From: JBJKPP01 sp046706145
GTDB lineage: Bacteria; Bacteroidota; Ignavibacteria; Ignavibacteriales; Ignavibacteriaceae
Length of the DNA stretch: 8,365 nucleotides
Assembly (NCBI GenBank): GCA_046706145.1
Contig: JBJKPP010000247.1
Coordinates: 1-8,365 of the forward strand
Direction of reading: 5' to 3'
Under the pieces are notes generated by a model that did no database searches, was not told the DNA's origin, and was given only the letters and a program-made list of their open reading frames with translations. Of this stretch, positions 1-8,107 are shown one piece after another; positions within the stretch are counted from its first letter, which is position 1; the number at the start of each line of letters is the position of its first letter. The position numbers and the translations under genes are program-made.

Positions 1-435
1 GACAACTGGTGGCACAGCAAACATTATTTCAACGTTCCGCTAAATGTATTTATGTCGGTCATAAAAAATTCTGTTCGTGATGGATATACCATGGAATTAT
101 GGGGTGATGTCAGCGAACCAGGATACAACGGACATGCAGGTATAGCAGTTGTACCTTCTTTTGATATTCCTTCGCAGTATATTAATGCAAGTGCAAGAAT
201 TTTTAGATTTTACAATCACACTACAACAGACGACCATGGAATTCATCTCATAGGTTATACTCACAAAGATGGAAAAGACTGGTATTTGATAAAAGATTCT
301 GCTTCGGGCATGAGAAATAGTTCGCATCCTGGCTATGATTTTTATAGCGAGGATTATGTCAAACTGAAAATGCTTGGCATTATGCTTCCGAAGAGTGCAA
401 TTCCTGAAATTGTGAAGAAGATGGATAATAAATAA
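1..435 (+). CDS. C1 (papain-like) family peptidase, C-terminal fragment (5' end outside window)
   Basis: The reading frame is open from base 1 to the TAA at 433-435, giving 144 residues of a protein that starts upstream; the first Met at base 52 is internal. The fragment opens with DNWWHSKHYFNVPL and ends MLGIMLPKSAIPEIVKK, both typical of Bacteroidota C1 peptidases related to aminopeptidase C/bleomycin hydrolase. The block DDHGIHLIGY carries the His expected as the catalytic base (codon 235-237; papain has D-H at the same place). The following block WYLIKDSASG aligns with papain's KNSWG, so the third catalytic position is Asp (codon 295-297) rather than Asn. I recall similar KDS sequences in this subfamily, so this need not be inactivation. 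The catalytic Cys lies in the missing N-terminal part, so activity and any signal peptide cannot be judged. It converges on the kdp locus and has no evident functional link to it. Confidence 0.85.
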   Translation, partial: DNWWHSKHYFNVPLNVFMSVIKNSVRDGYTMELWGDVSEPGYNGHAGIAVVPSFDIPSQYINASARIFRFYNHTTTDDHGIHLIGYTHKDGKDWYLIKDSASGMRNSSHPGYDFYSEDYVKLKMLGIMLPKSAIPEIVKKMDNK

Positions 436-495
436 AAATAAATAACTTGATGAGCATGAAATTTTCTGGGATGATTGTAAAGAAGATAGAAAGCT

Positions 496-2337
496 TTAGG
501 CCGAAATAAAAATCGGCAAACAAAAAATAAACTTACTACCTTCGCCAAATTTGCTTTCAACCCAGATTTTTCCGCGTTGAGCTTGAACAAACTCCTTTGA
601 AATTGTGAGTCCCAATCCTGTGCCTTTGGTTGCTTTACCCACCTGAACAAATTTATCGAATATTCTGGGAAGTTCTTCTTCTGATATTCCGGGACCCTCG
701 TCTTTAACAGAAAAGTAAACCGAATCTTTTTCAAGGTTGGCAGCAATATGGATTGTTTGATTATTTGGTGTAAATCTTATAGCATTGCTGAGAATATTTA
801 CTAACACCCAAACTGTTTTCTCAAGATCAGCATGGATGTCCGGCAGATTCTCTTCGATTTTCGTTTCTAACTGGATATTTTTTTCTGATATTAACATCAT
901 TAAAGCAGTAATACTCAAATCCACTACATCTTCAGGTCTTACAGGGCCAAGTTTTAATCTTATATTTCCTGTCTCTGCCTGCGAATAATCAAGTAATTCA
1001 TTTACTACTTTGGATAATCTATTATTTTGTGTCCTGATAGAACTCATAATTTTTTTCTGTTCATCATTTAGCTGTCCAATACGATTATCCTCCAGCAGTT
1101 TAAGACTTAAGTTTATTGATGAAAGGGGAGTCTTAAATTCATGGGAAACAGTTGCAATCAGGTTTGTTTTTGCTGCATCGCGCTGTTGGAAAGAAGTTAT
1201 GTTTCTTAAAATAAAAACACTTCCAACTACATTAGAGCCTTCGTTCGTTCCAGAATTTATTGATATATCATAGTCTTCTACAGAATAGAACTGCTCTTTT
1301 CCTTGCATTATTATTTTTATTGGCTTTTGTGCACGACCCACTTCTGTGCCTGGTGCCATCAAATCAATTATTTCTTTTATAAGATCGTTTTTATTTGCTA
1401 CTTCAGCTATATTATGATCAATTACATCTTCTTCTTTTGAACCGCTTAAGGATAGTGCCGTCTTATTTATATGTATGATTTTTTTATCCTTGTCAATGAT
1501 GATCACACCATCCTGCAAATTTTGAATTACGGCATCCATTCTCTTTTTTTCAAATAAAAGCTTAGCAAGATTACTTTGTTCGTATTCTTTTAATCTAACC
1601 GACATAATATTAAATGCGGAAGCAAGCTCACCAAGTTCATCATGGGAATTTATTTCAAGTTTTTGATTATAATTGCGCTCAGAAATTGCTTTTATTTTAG
1701 CGGTTAGTTCTTTTATTGGATTTATGATTCTGTTTGGAAAACCGAGAATGAAAGAGAGTGTAATTATAATACTTAAAGCACCTACTATTCCCATTATAAT
1801 AATGGCACTGTCTGCTGTCTTGTCCGCTGTTTCATTTCTCCTTAACACTGCCCTCATATTTAGTCCGTAAGCTATTGAGATTTCATTTTTGAATTCTTTA
1901 TATGTTCTGTTAAAATTCTGAAGTAGAATGTCATTTTTTATTTCTTTTTCGTTTGTAATAATTGAATCAGATAAGGCAATGAATTTGGCACAATCAACTT
2001 GAAGTTTTTTGCACACTGCAGCTTCACCAACTTCGGTGATGTTATTACTTTGAAGATTTAAATTTTCAAAGAGTATTTTTTTTGATGTATCATAAACTTT
2101 AGTTATTGTATCTTTTGCAGGCACTGTATATTTCAAGTTAGATACCAGAGAATAGACATTGTCTGTTTCTCTTAACATTTCGACAGTATATTGTATGCTG
2201 GCATAGTTGTTTTTAATTGTGCCTTTAGAACCCTGAGAGAGTTTATTAAGAAAAATTATCCCCGAGATACTTAAGATTAGGATAACAATAAAAAGAAAAG
2301 CAAGTCCGCCAAATATTTTAGTCTTTATACTTTTCAT
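496..2337 (-). CDS. membrane sensor histidine kinase (HAMP-PAS-HisKA-HATPase) of the split KdpD system
   Basis: A 613-aa kinase. A first membrane helix (about residues 9-31) and a second (about 177-199) flank a roughly 145-residue, mostly helical extracytoplasmic region. A HAMP domain (about 200-252, with NPIKEL and DELGELASAF), a PAS domain (about 266-380, starting MDAVIQNLQDGVIIID), and a HisKA/HATPase_c core follow. The phosphoacceptor is His399 in SHEFKTPL. The N box is NILSNAIRFTP (Asn518), G1 is DEGPGI (546-551), the F box is IFDKFVQ and G2 is GTGLGL (572-577), so all catalytic elements are intact. The start overlaps the end of the upstream kdpD-type gene by 20 bp in another frame, which indicates translational coupling. 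E. coli KdpD carries four membrane helices and the kinase on the same chain as the KdpD/USP domains; here the kinase is separate with its own two-helix sensor. I infer that it phosphorylates a Kdp response regulator that is not in the window. Two cysteines (109 and 116) lie in the sensor region. Confidence 0.92.
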   Translation of the reverse strand: MKSIKTKIFGGLAFLFIVILILSISGIIFLNKLSQGSKGTIKNNYASIQYTVEMLRETDNVYSLVSNLKYTVPAKDTITKVYDTSKKILFENLNLQSNNITEVGEAAVCKKLQVDCAKFIALSDSIITNEKEIKNDILLQNFNRTYKEFKNEISIAYGLNMRAVLRRNETADKTADSAIIIMGIVGALSIIITLSFILGFPNRIINPIKELTAKIKAISERNYNQKLEINSHDELGELASAFNIMSVRLKEYEQSNLAKLLFEKKRMDAVIQNLQDGVIIIDKDKKIIHINKTALSLSGSKEEDVIDHNIAEVANKNDLIKEIIDLMAPGTEVGRAQKPIKIIMQGKEQFYSVEDYDISINSGTNEGSNVVGSVFILRNITSFQQRDAAKTNLIATVSHEFKTPLSSINLSLKLLEDNRIGQLNDEQKKIMSSIRTQNNRLSKVVNELLDYSQAETGNIRLKLGPVRPEDVVDLSITALMMLISEKNIQLETKIEENLPDIHADLEKTVWVLVNILSNAIRFTPNNQTIHIAANLEKDSVYFSVKDEGPGISEEELPRIFDKFVQVGKATKGTGLGLTISKEFVQAQRGKIWVESKFGEGSKFIFCLPIFISA

Positions 2338-3472
2338 TATTTGTCACTAATAATATATCTAGATTACTTTCGGTAGTATAATTTACTAATCTCTTGAAAA
2401 TGTTTTTATTTAATAATTCAGAAAGAATAGAAAAATCAGGTTTACCCATTACAATTAAACCTGCCTCTTTCTCTTTCGCAAAGTCAGCTATTGCGCGGGC
2501 CACATCATTATTTTCAAGTTGAATTATTTCTGCACCAAGTTCTTTAGCCAGCTTGAGATTATTAAGTAAATAACGCTGCAGCGAAGTATCAATCTTTTCT
2601 AGAGATTCTTTGGGCGTCTTAACATAAACAACATACCATGTAGAGTTGTATAAATTGGCCAGCCTTGATGATCTTCTTATTAATCTTGAGCCGGATTTAT
2701 GATTAGTGCTCAAAGCAGTAACGAGAGCATTTAATTTTGTTCTTTCGGCAGGAAGGATTTCTCTATAAACTTTGCTGGATATTTGGTGTGAAACTTCTTT
2801 AAGTGCAAGGTCTCTTAGCTGAAGTAATTTGTCTTTCTGAAAGAAATTTTGGAGTGCCTGATTAATTTTACTTTTTTCATAAATCCTTCCCGTTTTTAGC
2901 CGATCAATAAGCTCTTCGATTGTTAAATCAATGTTAACAATTTCGTCCGCTTTTTGAATCATAACATCAGGTACACGCTCTCTTATTTCCACCCCGCTTA
3001 TCTTTTCTGCTTCTTCTCTTAAGCTTTCTATATGTTGTATATTTAACGTGCTTATCACACTTATCCCTGCTTCAATAACTTCTTGAACATCTTGCCATCT
3101 TTTCTCATTTCTACTACCTGGAACATTTGTGTGTGCCAATTCATCAATTAGTGCAACCTGAGGTTTCCTTAATATTAATGCATCAACATCTAACTCATCG
3201 AGCATCTTCCCTTTATAGAAAATTTTTTTCCTTTCGAGAACCGATAGGCCGTTAACAAGATTTTGAGTTTCGACTCTGTTGTGAGTTTCAACAAATCCTA
3301 CAATAACATCAACATCATTTTTCAGTAACTCATGTGCTTCTTGCAGCATACGATAAGTTTTGCCCACCCCTGCAGCTAATCCTATATAAATTTTTAACTT
3401 CCCATTTTGGGAAGATTTAATCATATCTAAAAATCTTAGCACTGAACTCGGAAACGAAACCTCTGAGTCCAT
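2318..3472 (-). CDS. kdpD: KdpD N-terminal-type sensor protein (KdpD ATPase + USP domain, no kinase)
   Basis: A 384-aa soluble protein matching the cytoplasmic N-terminal half of KdpD. The KdpD domain (about 24-232) carries the Walker A motif GLAAGVGKTY (31-40), a Walker B-like VALIDELAHT (Asp110, Glu111) and the family signature PGSRNEKRWQDV, then STLNIQHIESL. A universal-stress-protein-like domain (about 245-378) follows, with LIRRSSRLANLYNSTWYVVY and the late VMGKP and LDILLVT strands. There are no membrane helices and no HisKA/HATPase, so the chain stops where E. coli KdpD (about 890 aa) enters the membrane. The stop lies inside the start of the histidine kinase gene, so the two were probably separated at, or never fused across, this point. 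In E. coli this half modulates kinase/phosphatase balance, and in S. aureus KdpD the USP domain binds c-di-AMP; either role here is inference. The start is the first ATG of the frame, without a clear Shine-Dalgarno. Confidence 0.93.
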   Translation of the reverse strand: MDSEVSFPSSVLRFLDMIKSSQNGKLKIYIGLAAGVGKTYRMLQEAHELLKNDVDVIVGFVETHNRVETQNLVNGLSVLERKKIFYKGKMLDELDVDALILRKPQVALIDELAHTNVPGSRNEKRWQDVQEVIEAGISVISTLNIQHIESLREEAEKISGVEIRERVPDVMIQKADEIVNIDLTIEELIDRLKTGRIYEKSKINQALQNFFQKDKLLQLRDLALKEVSHQISSKVYREILPAERTKLNALVTALSTNHKSGSRLIRRSSRLANLYNSTWYVVYVKTPKESLEKIDTSLQRYLLNNLKLAKELGAEIIQLENNDVARAIADFAKEKEAGLIVMGKPDFSILSELLNKNIFKRLVNYTTESNLDILLVTNNEKYKD

Positions 3473-3611
3473 AATAAATTTTTTTCTTTCTATTTAATTA
3501 CGGTCATATTACACACATTAATTCAGCTATTATGCTAACGCAAAAATACTTTCAAAACTTATTTGTAAAATCTGAATTAGTCACGTTAAAAAATAAAAAT
3601 TTCTTTCTAAC
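3473..3611 (-). promoter_or_regulatory. 139-bp kdpC-kdpD intergenic region, possible internal promoter
   Basis: This is the largest gap inside the locus and holds no ORF of note. On the minus strand it contains TATTTTTG, which fits the Bacteroidota -7 consensus TAnnTTTG, but no good -33 TTG lies at the right distance. Just downstream is CATAAT with TTGAAA 15 nt upstream, a short-spaced sigma-70-like pair. An 8-bp perfect inverted repeat (TAATTCAG at 3519-3526, CTGAATTA at 3572-3579) flanks this segment. Each signal is weak alone. The length of the gap compared with the other junctions is the main reason to suspect separate control of the sensor genes. Confidence 0.3.
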
Positions 3612-4181
3612 TTAATTTCGTTTTTGAAGATTATCCAGAGCAATATTGAGCAAAAGAACGTTCACTTTTTCCGGACCAAATAAACCTAAAAAAGGCTTTT
3701 GTATGTGCTTTTTTACTAGGTTTCGTATTTCATCCTGATTCAATTTTCTTGCTCTGGCAACACGGGGTATCTGAATCATTGCTGCTTGAACTGATATATC
3801 CGGATCTATTCCGCTTGCAGAAGCAGTAACTAAATCAGAGGGAATTTGGTCTCTTTTGATTCCGGGATTCTCTTTAAGAAATTGTTCGATTCTTTTTTCT
3901 ACTTCAGCAAGATATTTTGGATTTGTAGGGCCCATATTAGATGCCCCAGTGGAAGCAGCATTATAATCAACAGCAGAAGGCCTTCCCCAAAAATATTTAT
4001 CCGAAGTGAATTTTTGCCCTATATTTTCAAAGCCAATAAGTGTTCCTTTCTTGTAAACCGGTAATCCATTTGATTGATTAGGCAAAATTTGACCGATTGA
4101 CCATAAAAGCAAAGGGAATAACAATCCGAATAGGATTAAAGTTAAGAAATGTAATTTTATATCTTTAATAATTTTATTCAT
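3612..4181 (-). CDS. kdpC: potassium-transporting ATPase subunit C
   Basis: A 189-aa protein, essentially the length of E. coli KdpC (190 aa). A single N-terminal membrane helix (about 11-33) is followed by an exported domain carrying the family blocks KGTLIG, then IGQKF, YFWGRPSA (63-70), YNAASTGASNMGPTNP (73-88), LVTASASGIDPDIS (117-130) and RVARAR (140-145). KdpC is an obligatory accessory subunit of the KdpFABC complex; its exact role is usually described as assembly or support of the pump rather than catalysis. It lies 70 bp downstream of kdpB, a longer gap than the kdpF-kdpA or kdpA-kdpB junctions. That AT-rich spacer shows no hairpin or ORF. The ATG is preceded by attttaata with no Shine-Dalgarno; it is the only start that keeps the short basic N-terminus before the helix. 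No missing motifs. Confidence 0.96.
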   Translation of the reverse strand: MNKIIKDIKLHFLTLILFGLLFPLLLWSIGQILPNQSNGLPVYKKGTLIGFENIGQKFTSDKYFWGRPSAVDYNAASTGASNMGPTNPKYLAEVEKRIEQFLKENPGIKRDQIPSDLVTASASGIDPDISVQAAMIQIPRVARARKLNQDEIRNLVKKHIQKPFLGLFGPEKVNVLLLNIALDNLQKRN

Positions 4182-4251
4182 TATTAAAATCTTTTAAATA
4201 TCATTGCTATAAATTCATTTTAAAAAGGCAATTAATTTTTCAACAAATATA

Positions 4252-6294
4252 TTAGTGAAAGAACAATGTTAGTGCTATATCGATTGCTTTTATTCCTATA
4301 AACGGAATTATCAAACCACCAAGGCCATAAATCAAAAGGTTCTTAACAAGCATAGCTGCTGCCCCAATGGGCTTATATTTAGTTCCTTTCAAAGCGAGCG
4401 GAATTAAAGCAGGGATAATAAATGCATTAAATATGACTGCTGAAAGAATTGCAGATTGTGGATTTTCCAGTTTCATAATATTTAGAGCATTTAGCCCCGG
4501 AATAGAGGCAGCAAATATAGCCGGTACAATGGCAAAATACTTAGCAACATCATTTACGATCGAAAATGTTGTAACATTGCCTCTTGTAATTAACATTTGT
4601 TTTCCTATTTCAATAACTTCCAGCAACTTAGTAGGGTCATTATCAAGGTCTACCATGTTAGAAGCTTCCTTTGCCGCCTGTGTTCCTGAATTCATAGCCA
4701 CGCCCACATCAGCTTGTGCCAGAGCAGGTGCATCGTTAGTTCCGTCACCCATCATTGCAACTAATTTACCTTGCTGCTGTTCTATTCTAATATATTCAAG
4801 CTTATTTTCGGGTGTAGCTTCCGCAATAAAATCGTCCACACCAGCTTGATTAGCTATAAATTTGGCGGTAAGGGGATTATCTCCGGTAACCATTACTGTC
4901 TTTACTCCCATTTTTCTTAGTCTTTCAAAACGCTGCTGAATTCCAGGCTTAATTATGTCCTCAAGTTGAATAACCCCAACAACTTTTTTGTCGACTGCAA
5001 CAACCAATGGAGTTCCTCCGTCTGCCCCTATCTTTTCTATGTAGTTATTTACTTGCTGTTCGATAGCACTGTCAGTGATTGACCATTTTTTGATTGCATC
5101 CCAGGCGCCCTTACGAATTTGTGAACCATATGCAAGATCCACACCACTCATTCTTGTCTCAGCAGAAAAATTTACAAATTTGGCATTCTTTATTTTATCT
5201 TGTACAACCAGCTTTTCTTTTTTATAAGCAAGGTCTGTAATTGATTTCCCTTCAGGTGTGTTATCGGAAAGTGAACTTAGCAAACAAAACTCCGTGAGTT
5301 CGCGATCATTGGTATTGTTGATTGAATAAAAGTTTGTTGCTTTTCTATTCCCGATAGTTATGGTTCCCGTTTTATCCAAAAGAACAACATCTATGTCTCC
5401 GGCTGTTTCTACTGCTTTGCCCGATTTTGCAATTACGTTAGCTCTTAGTGCTCTGTCCATACCAGCTATTCCTATTGCAGATAATAAACCGCCAATAGTA
5501 GTTGGGATTAAACATACAAACAATGAAATTAATGCTACAACAGTAACGTTGGTTTTTACATAAGAACTAAATGGCTGGAGGGTAACTGCAACTAGTAAAA
5601 ATACTATTGTGAATCCAGCAAGCAGAATAGTTAAAGCTATTTCATTAGGACTTTTTTGACGGGACGCGCCTTCCACTAACGCAATCATTTTATCGAGAAA
5701 TGTTTCCCCAGGATTTGCAGAAACTTTTACTTTTATTGAGTCTGATAATATTCTTGTTCCACCTACAACACTAGATTTATCTGTTCCTGCTTCCCTAATT
5801 ACCGGTGCAGATTCGCCGGTTATTGCTGATTCGTCTATTGATGCAAGGCCCTCGATTATTTCTCCGTCAGCGGGAATTGTATCACCAGCCTCGGCAAAGA
5901 ATATGTCTCCCTTTTTCAACATTGAAGAACTTATGCTTTCAATGTTACCGTTTTCGTCAATACGCTTTGCGGGCGTTTCTTCCCGCGTTCTTCTTAATGA
6001 TTCTGCCTGTGCTTTACCTCTTGCTTCAGCAATTGCTTCAGCAAAGTTTGCAAACAACACTGTGAGGAGCAAAAGAATAGTTACTATTAAATTATAAGAA
6101 AATGATCCTTGTTTGTTTGTCGCAGAAACAATAGATATTATGGTTATAATAGTCATTATTATTGTTCCTATTTCAACCGTAAACATAACGGGATTCTTCA
6201 TCATCGTTTTCGGATTCAACTTTGCAAACGATTCGATTATAGATTCTTTAACTAGTTTTGATTCGAATAATTTAATTGTTCTTTGCCGTTTCAT
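4252..6294 (-). CDS. kdpB: potassium-transporting P-type ATPase subunit B
   Basis: The catalytic subunit of the KdpFABC pump: ATP hydrolysis drives K+ import through KdpA. It has 680 aa, against 682 in E. coli. The phosphorylation motif DKTGT has its Asp at 307, the same number as in E. coli. The actuator-domain TGES is at 159-162; Ser162 matches the serine whose phosphorylation inhibits the E. coli pump, so that brake could exist here (inference). Other motifs are IPTTIGG in the fourth helix, KGAW (395-398) in the nucleotide-binding domain, TGDNPLTA (470-477) and MGDGTNDAPAL (515-525). The fifth helix carries NDVAKYF with Asp582 and Lys585, equivalent to the charged pair important for coupling in E. 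coli. About seven membrane helices can be seen. The gene starts 18 bp after the kdpA stop with no Shine-Dalgarno; an ATG 5 nt upstream is out of frame and stops immediately. Confidence 0.98.
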   Translation of the reverse strand: MKRQRTIKLFESKLVKESIIESFAKLNPKTMMKNPVMFTVEIGTIIMTIITIISIVSATNKQGSFSYNLIVTILLLLTVLFANFAEAIAEARGKAQAESLRRTREETPAKRIDENGNIESISSSMLKKGDIFFAEAGDTIPADGEIIEGLASIDESAITGESAPVIREAGTDKSSVVGGTRILSDSIKVKVSANPGETFLDKMIALVEGASRQKSPNEIALTILLAGFTIVFLLVAVTLQPFSSYVKTNVTVVALISLFVCLIPTTIGGLLSAIGIAGMDRALRANVIAKSGKAVETAGDIDVVLLDKTGTITIGNRKATNFYSINNTNDRELTEFCLLSSLSDNTPEGKSITDLAYKKEKLVVQDKIKNAKFVNFSAETRMSGVDLAYGSQIRKGAWDAIKKWSITDSAIEQQVNNYIEKIGADGGTPLVVAVDKKVVGVIQLEDIIKPGIQQRFERLRKMGVKTVMVTGDNPLTAKFIANQAGVDDFIAEATPENKLEYIRIEQQQGKLVAMMGDGTNDAPALAQADVGVAMNSGTQAAKEASNMVDLDNDPTKLLEVIEIGKQMLITRGNVTTFSIVNDVAKYFAIVPAIFAASIPGLNALNIMKLENPQSAILSAVIFNAFIIPALIPLALKGTKYKPIGAAAMLVKNLLIYGLGGLIIPFIGIKAIDIALTLFFH

Positions 6295-6312
6295 GACATT
6301 TTATATAATAAA

Positions 6313-8007
6313 TTAAAGTGAAAAATATTCTGCTATTGGTCCTAATGTTAACGCGGGGAAAAATGACAATGCAGCAACTACTATGATAACGCCAAGAAGT
6401 ACAACTCCAAAAGCAATTGTATCTGCTTTTAATGTCCCTTCTGATTCCGGTACAGTTTTCTTGGAGGCTAAAGAGCCAGCAATTGCGATCGGACCGATAA
6501 TGGGAAGATAACGTCCAATAAGCATAATAGTACCATCGAGAATATTCCAGAAAGGTACATTTGTGCTTAATCCTGAAAATTCGGATCCGTTGTTTGCCGA
6601 AGCAGAGGTAACAGAATAAAGCATTTCGCTGAAACCATGAAATGATGGATTAGTCAACCAGCCATTGTTGGGGTGCAGTGTTTCAAGATGTGCTGCAATA
6701 GCAGTTCCCGCAAGTATTAATAACGGGTGCAGAAGAATGATTATTGAAGCGATTTTTACTTCTTTTGCCTCTATTTTTTTCCCTAGAAATTCCGGCGTTC
6801 TCCCGATCATTAAGCCGCCAATAAAAACTGCAATTATCACGAACATAAAAAAATTAATAAAACCTACACCAACACCGCCGAAAATTCCATTGATCATCAT
6901 ATCTAATAAGAAAATTCCGCCGGTAAGAGGAGTTTGACTGTCATGTGAGGAATTAGCAGAGCCATTCGAAGTGCAAGTGGTGGAAACGCCCCAGAGCGCA
7001 GAAGCCGCCGGTCCAAATCGAACTTCTTTTCCTTCCATATTTCCCGATGGCTGCGCAATACCAAGTTTGGCTATCTCCGGATTTCCGGCATCTTCAAGAT
7101 GCACAGCCGCACCAACAAGTGGAATATAAACAACGAACATAACACAGAAAAATATCCATGCTAGTTTTTTCTTATTCAAATAAAACCCAAATGCAAAAAC
7201 GAGTGCTGCAGGTATCAAAATGATCGAAACACATTCTATAATGTCAGTAAAATAGTTTGGGTTCTCAAAAGGATGTGCAGAATTTGAACCAAAGAACCCT
7301 CCACCATTTGTTCCAACTTGTTTTATTCCTTCTACAGGAGCAACGGGGCCTGTTGCAACATAAGATGTATCACCTTCAATAGTAGTTACTTTCTGCAGAC
7401 CATTAAAAGTGACGGGGGTTCCATTTACTAATACAAGAATTGCTACCAGTAAAGCAAGTGGAAGTAAAATTCTGGTTATACTTTTCAAAAACAAGTTATA
7501 AAAATTTCCGAGCTCAGCAGCTTTTTTCTGTATAAGACCTTTAAATAACAATGCAAGAGCCGCAATACCAACCCCGGCAGAAACAAATTGCATTAAGCAA
7601 ACAACCATCAGCTGGGAAAAATAAGATAATCCGGTTTCTCCCGAATAATGCTGAAGATTAGTGTTTGAAACAAAACTTGCAGCGGTATTATAAGCAAGTG
7701 ATGCTTCCATGTCTGCAATATGTACTGGATTCCAAATAGGAATTATGCCTTGGGTAAGAAGTATAATTATTGTCCAAAGAAAGAAGACCAAGTTTAGTCT
7801 CAAAATAGCTTTCATATTATCTTTCCAATCCATTGATTCGTTTGGATCAATGGACGTCAACTTAAAAATCCAACTTTCAATTGGATTAAGGAAATCGCTC
7901 CAAACTTTTTCTCCTTTGAAGACTTTGCTTATATATTTACCCAGTGGATATGCTAAGGTAAACATTAATAAAACTATAAGTACGACTCCTAAAATTTGAG
8001 AGTTCAT
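6313..8007 (-). CDS. kdpA: potassium-transporting ATPase subunit A (K+ channel-like subunit)
   Basis: The K+-binding and translocating subunit, a member of the superfamily of K+ transporters built from four pore-loop repeats. It has 564 aa (E. coli 557) and about ten hydrophobic helices. The four pore loops are recognisable: NTAASFVSNTNLQHYSGE (107-124), GTNGGGFFGSNSAHPFENP (232-250), TTCTSNGSANSSHDS (343-357) and SASANNGSEFSGL (468-480). Gln119 in the first loop corresponds to E. coli Gln116, which affects K+ affinity. The filter glycines in loops two to four are present, so a K+-selective pore is expected. The start ATG is 9 bp after the kdpF stop; the preceding taagcct is at best a weak ribosome site, which suggests coupling to kdpF translation. 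No truncation or frameshift. Confidence 0.98.
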   Translation of the reverse strand: MNSQILGVVLIVLLMFTLAYPLGKYISKVFKGEKVWSDFLNPIESWIFKLTSIDPNESMDWKDNMKAILRLNLVFFLWTIIILLTQGIIPIWNPVHIADMEASLAYNTAASFVSNTNLQHYSGETGLSYFSQLMVVCLMQFVSAGVGIAALALLFKGLIQKKAAELGNFYNLFLKSITRILLPLALLVAILVLVNGTPVTFNGLQKVTTIEGDTSYVATGPVAPVEGIKQVGTNGGGFFGSNSAHPFENPNYFTDIIECVSIILIPAALVFAFGFYLNKKKLAWIFFCVMFVVYIPLVGAAVHLEDAGNPEIAKLGIAQPSGNMEGKEVRFGPAASALWGVSTTCTSNGSANSSHDSQTPLTGGIFLLDMMINGIFGGVGVGFINFFMFVIIAVFIGGLMIGRTPEFLGKKIEAKEVKIASIIILLHPLLILAGTAIAAHLETLHPNNGWLTNPSFHGFSEMLYSVTSASANNGSEFSGLSTNVPFWNILDGTIMLIGRYLPIIGPIAIAGSLASKKTVPESEGTLKADTIAFGVVLLGVIIVVAALSFFPALTLGPIAEYFSL

Positions 8008-8016
8008 AGGCTTAGC

Positions 8017-8094
8017 TCAGAATTTTTCGGGTTGAATAAGTGCATAACCAAGATATCCGAAAACGAGTATGCTTATAACTAAAAGAATCACCAT
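8017..8094 (-). CDS. kdpF: potassium-transporting ATPase subunit F
   Basis: A 25-codon ORF directly upstream of kdpA: one hydrophobic helix starting MVILLVISILVF, then the C-terminal signature GYLGYALIQPEKF. The pattern GYL-YALI-PE-F is characteristic of KdpF (29 aa in E. coli), a single-span lipid-facing subunit that stabilises the KdpFABC complex. It is preceded by the best ribosome binding site of the locus (AAGGA, 8 nt before the ATG) and ends 9 bp before kdpA. Its size makes it easy for automated gene callers to skip. Confidence 0.9.
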   Translation of the reverse strand: MVILLVISILVFGYLGYALIQPEKF

Positions 8095-8102
8095 TGGATA
8101 GT

Positions 8103-8107
8103 TCCTT
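8103..8107 (-). promoter_or_regulatory. Shine-Dalgarno of kdpF, abutting the upstream ORF stop
   Basis: On the minus strand AAGGA lies 8 nt before the kdpF ATG. Its first A (8107) is also the last base of the TAA (8107-8109) that ends the 42-aa ORF. Ribosomes terminating on that ORF would sit on the kdpF initiation region, an arrangement compatible with translational coupling. It is the only strong AGGA-type site I see in the locus. Confidence 0.65.

Noticed and set aside
500..517. Hairpin GCCGA-N8-TCGGC as a terminator for the convergent genes
   Set aside because: Only 5 bp of stem with an 8-nt loop, lying within the last codons of the kinase, and no U-run follows on either strand.
354..746. 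130-codon minus-strand ORF across the peptidase end and the kinase C-terminus
   Set aside because: It overlaps two well-supported genes in other frames and its sequence matches no domain; a shadow.
4182..4251. Extra gene or porin between Kdp subunits
   Set aside because: The kdpB-kdpC spacer is only 70 bp with no ORF, and the kdpC-kdpD gap is 139 bp; neither can hold the porin-like gene I recall from some Bacteroidota kdp clusters.
4367..4849. 160-codon plus-strand ORF opposite kdpB
   Set aside because: It is the antisense shadow of the strongly conserved KdpB C-terminal half; no recognisable domain of its own.
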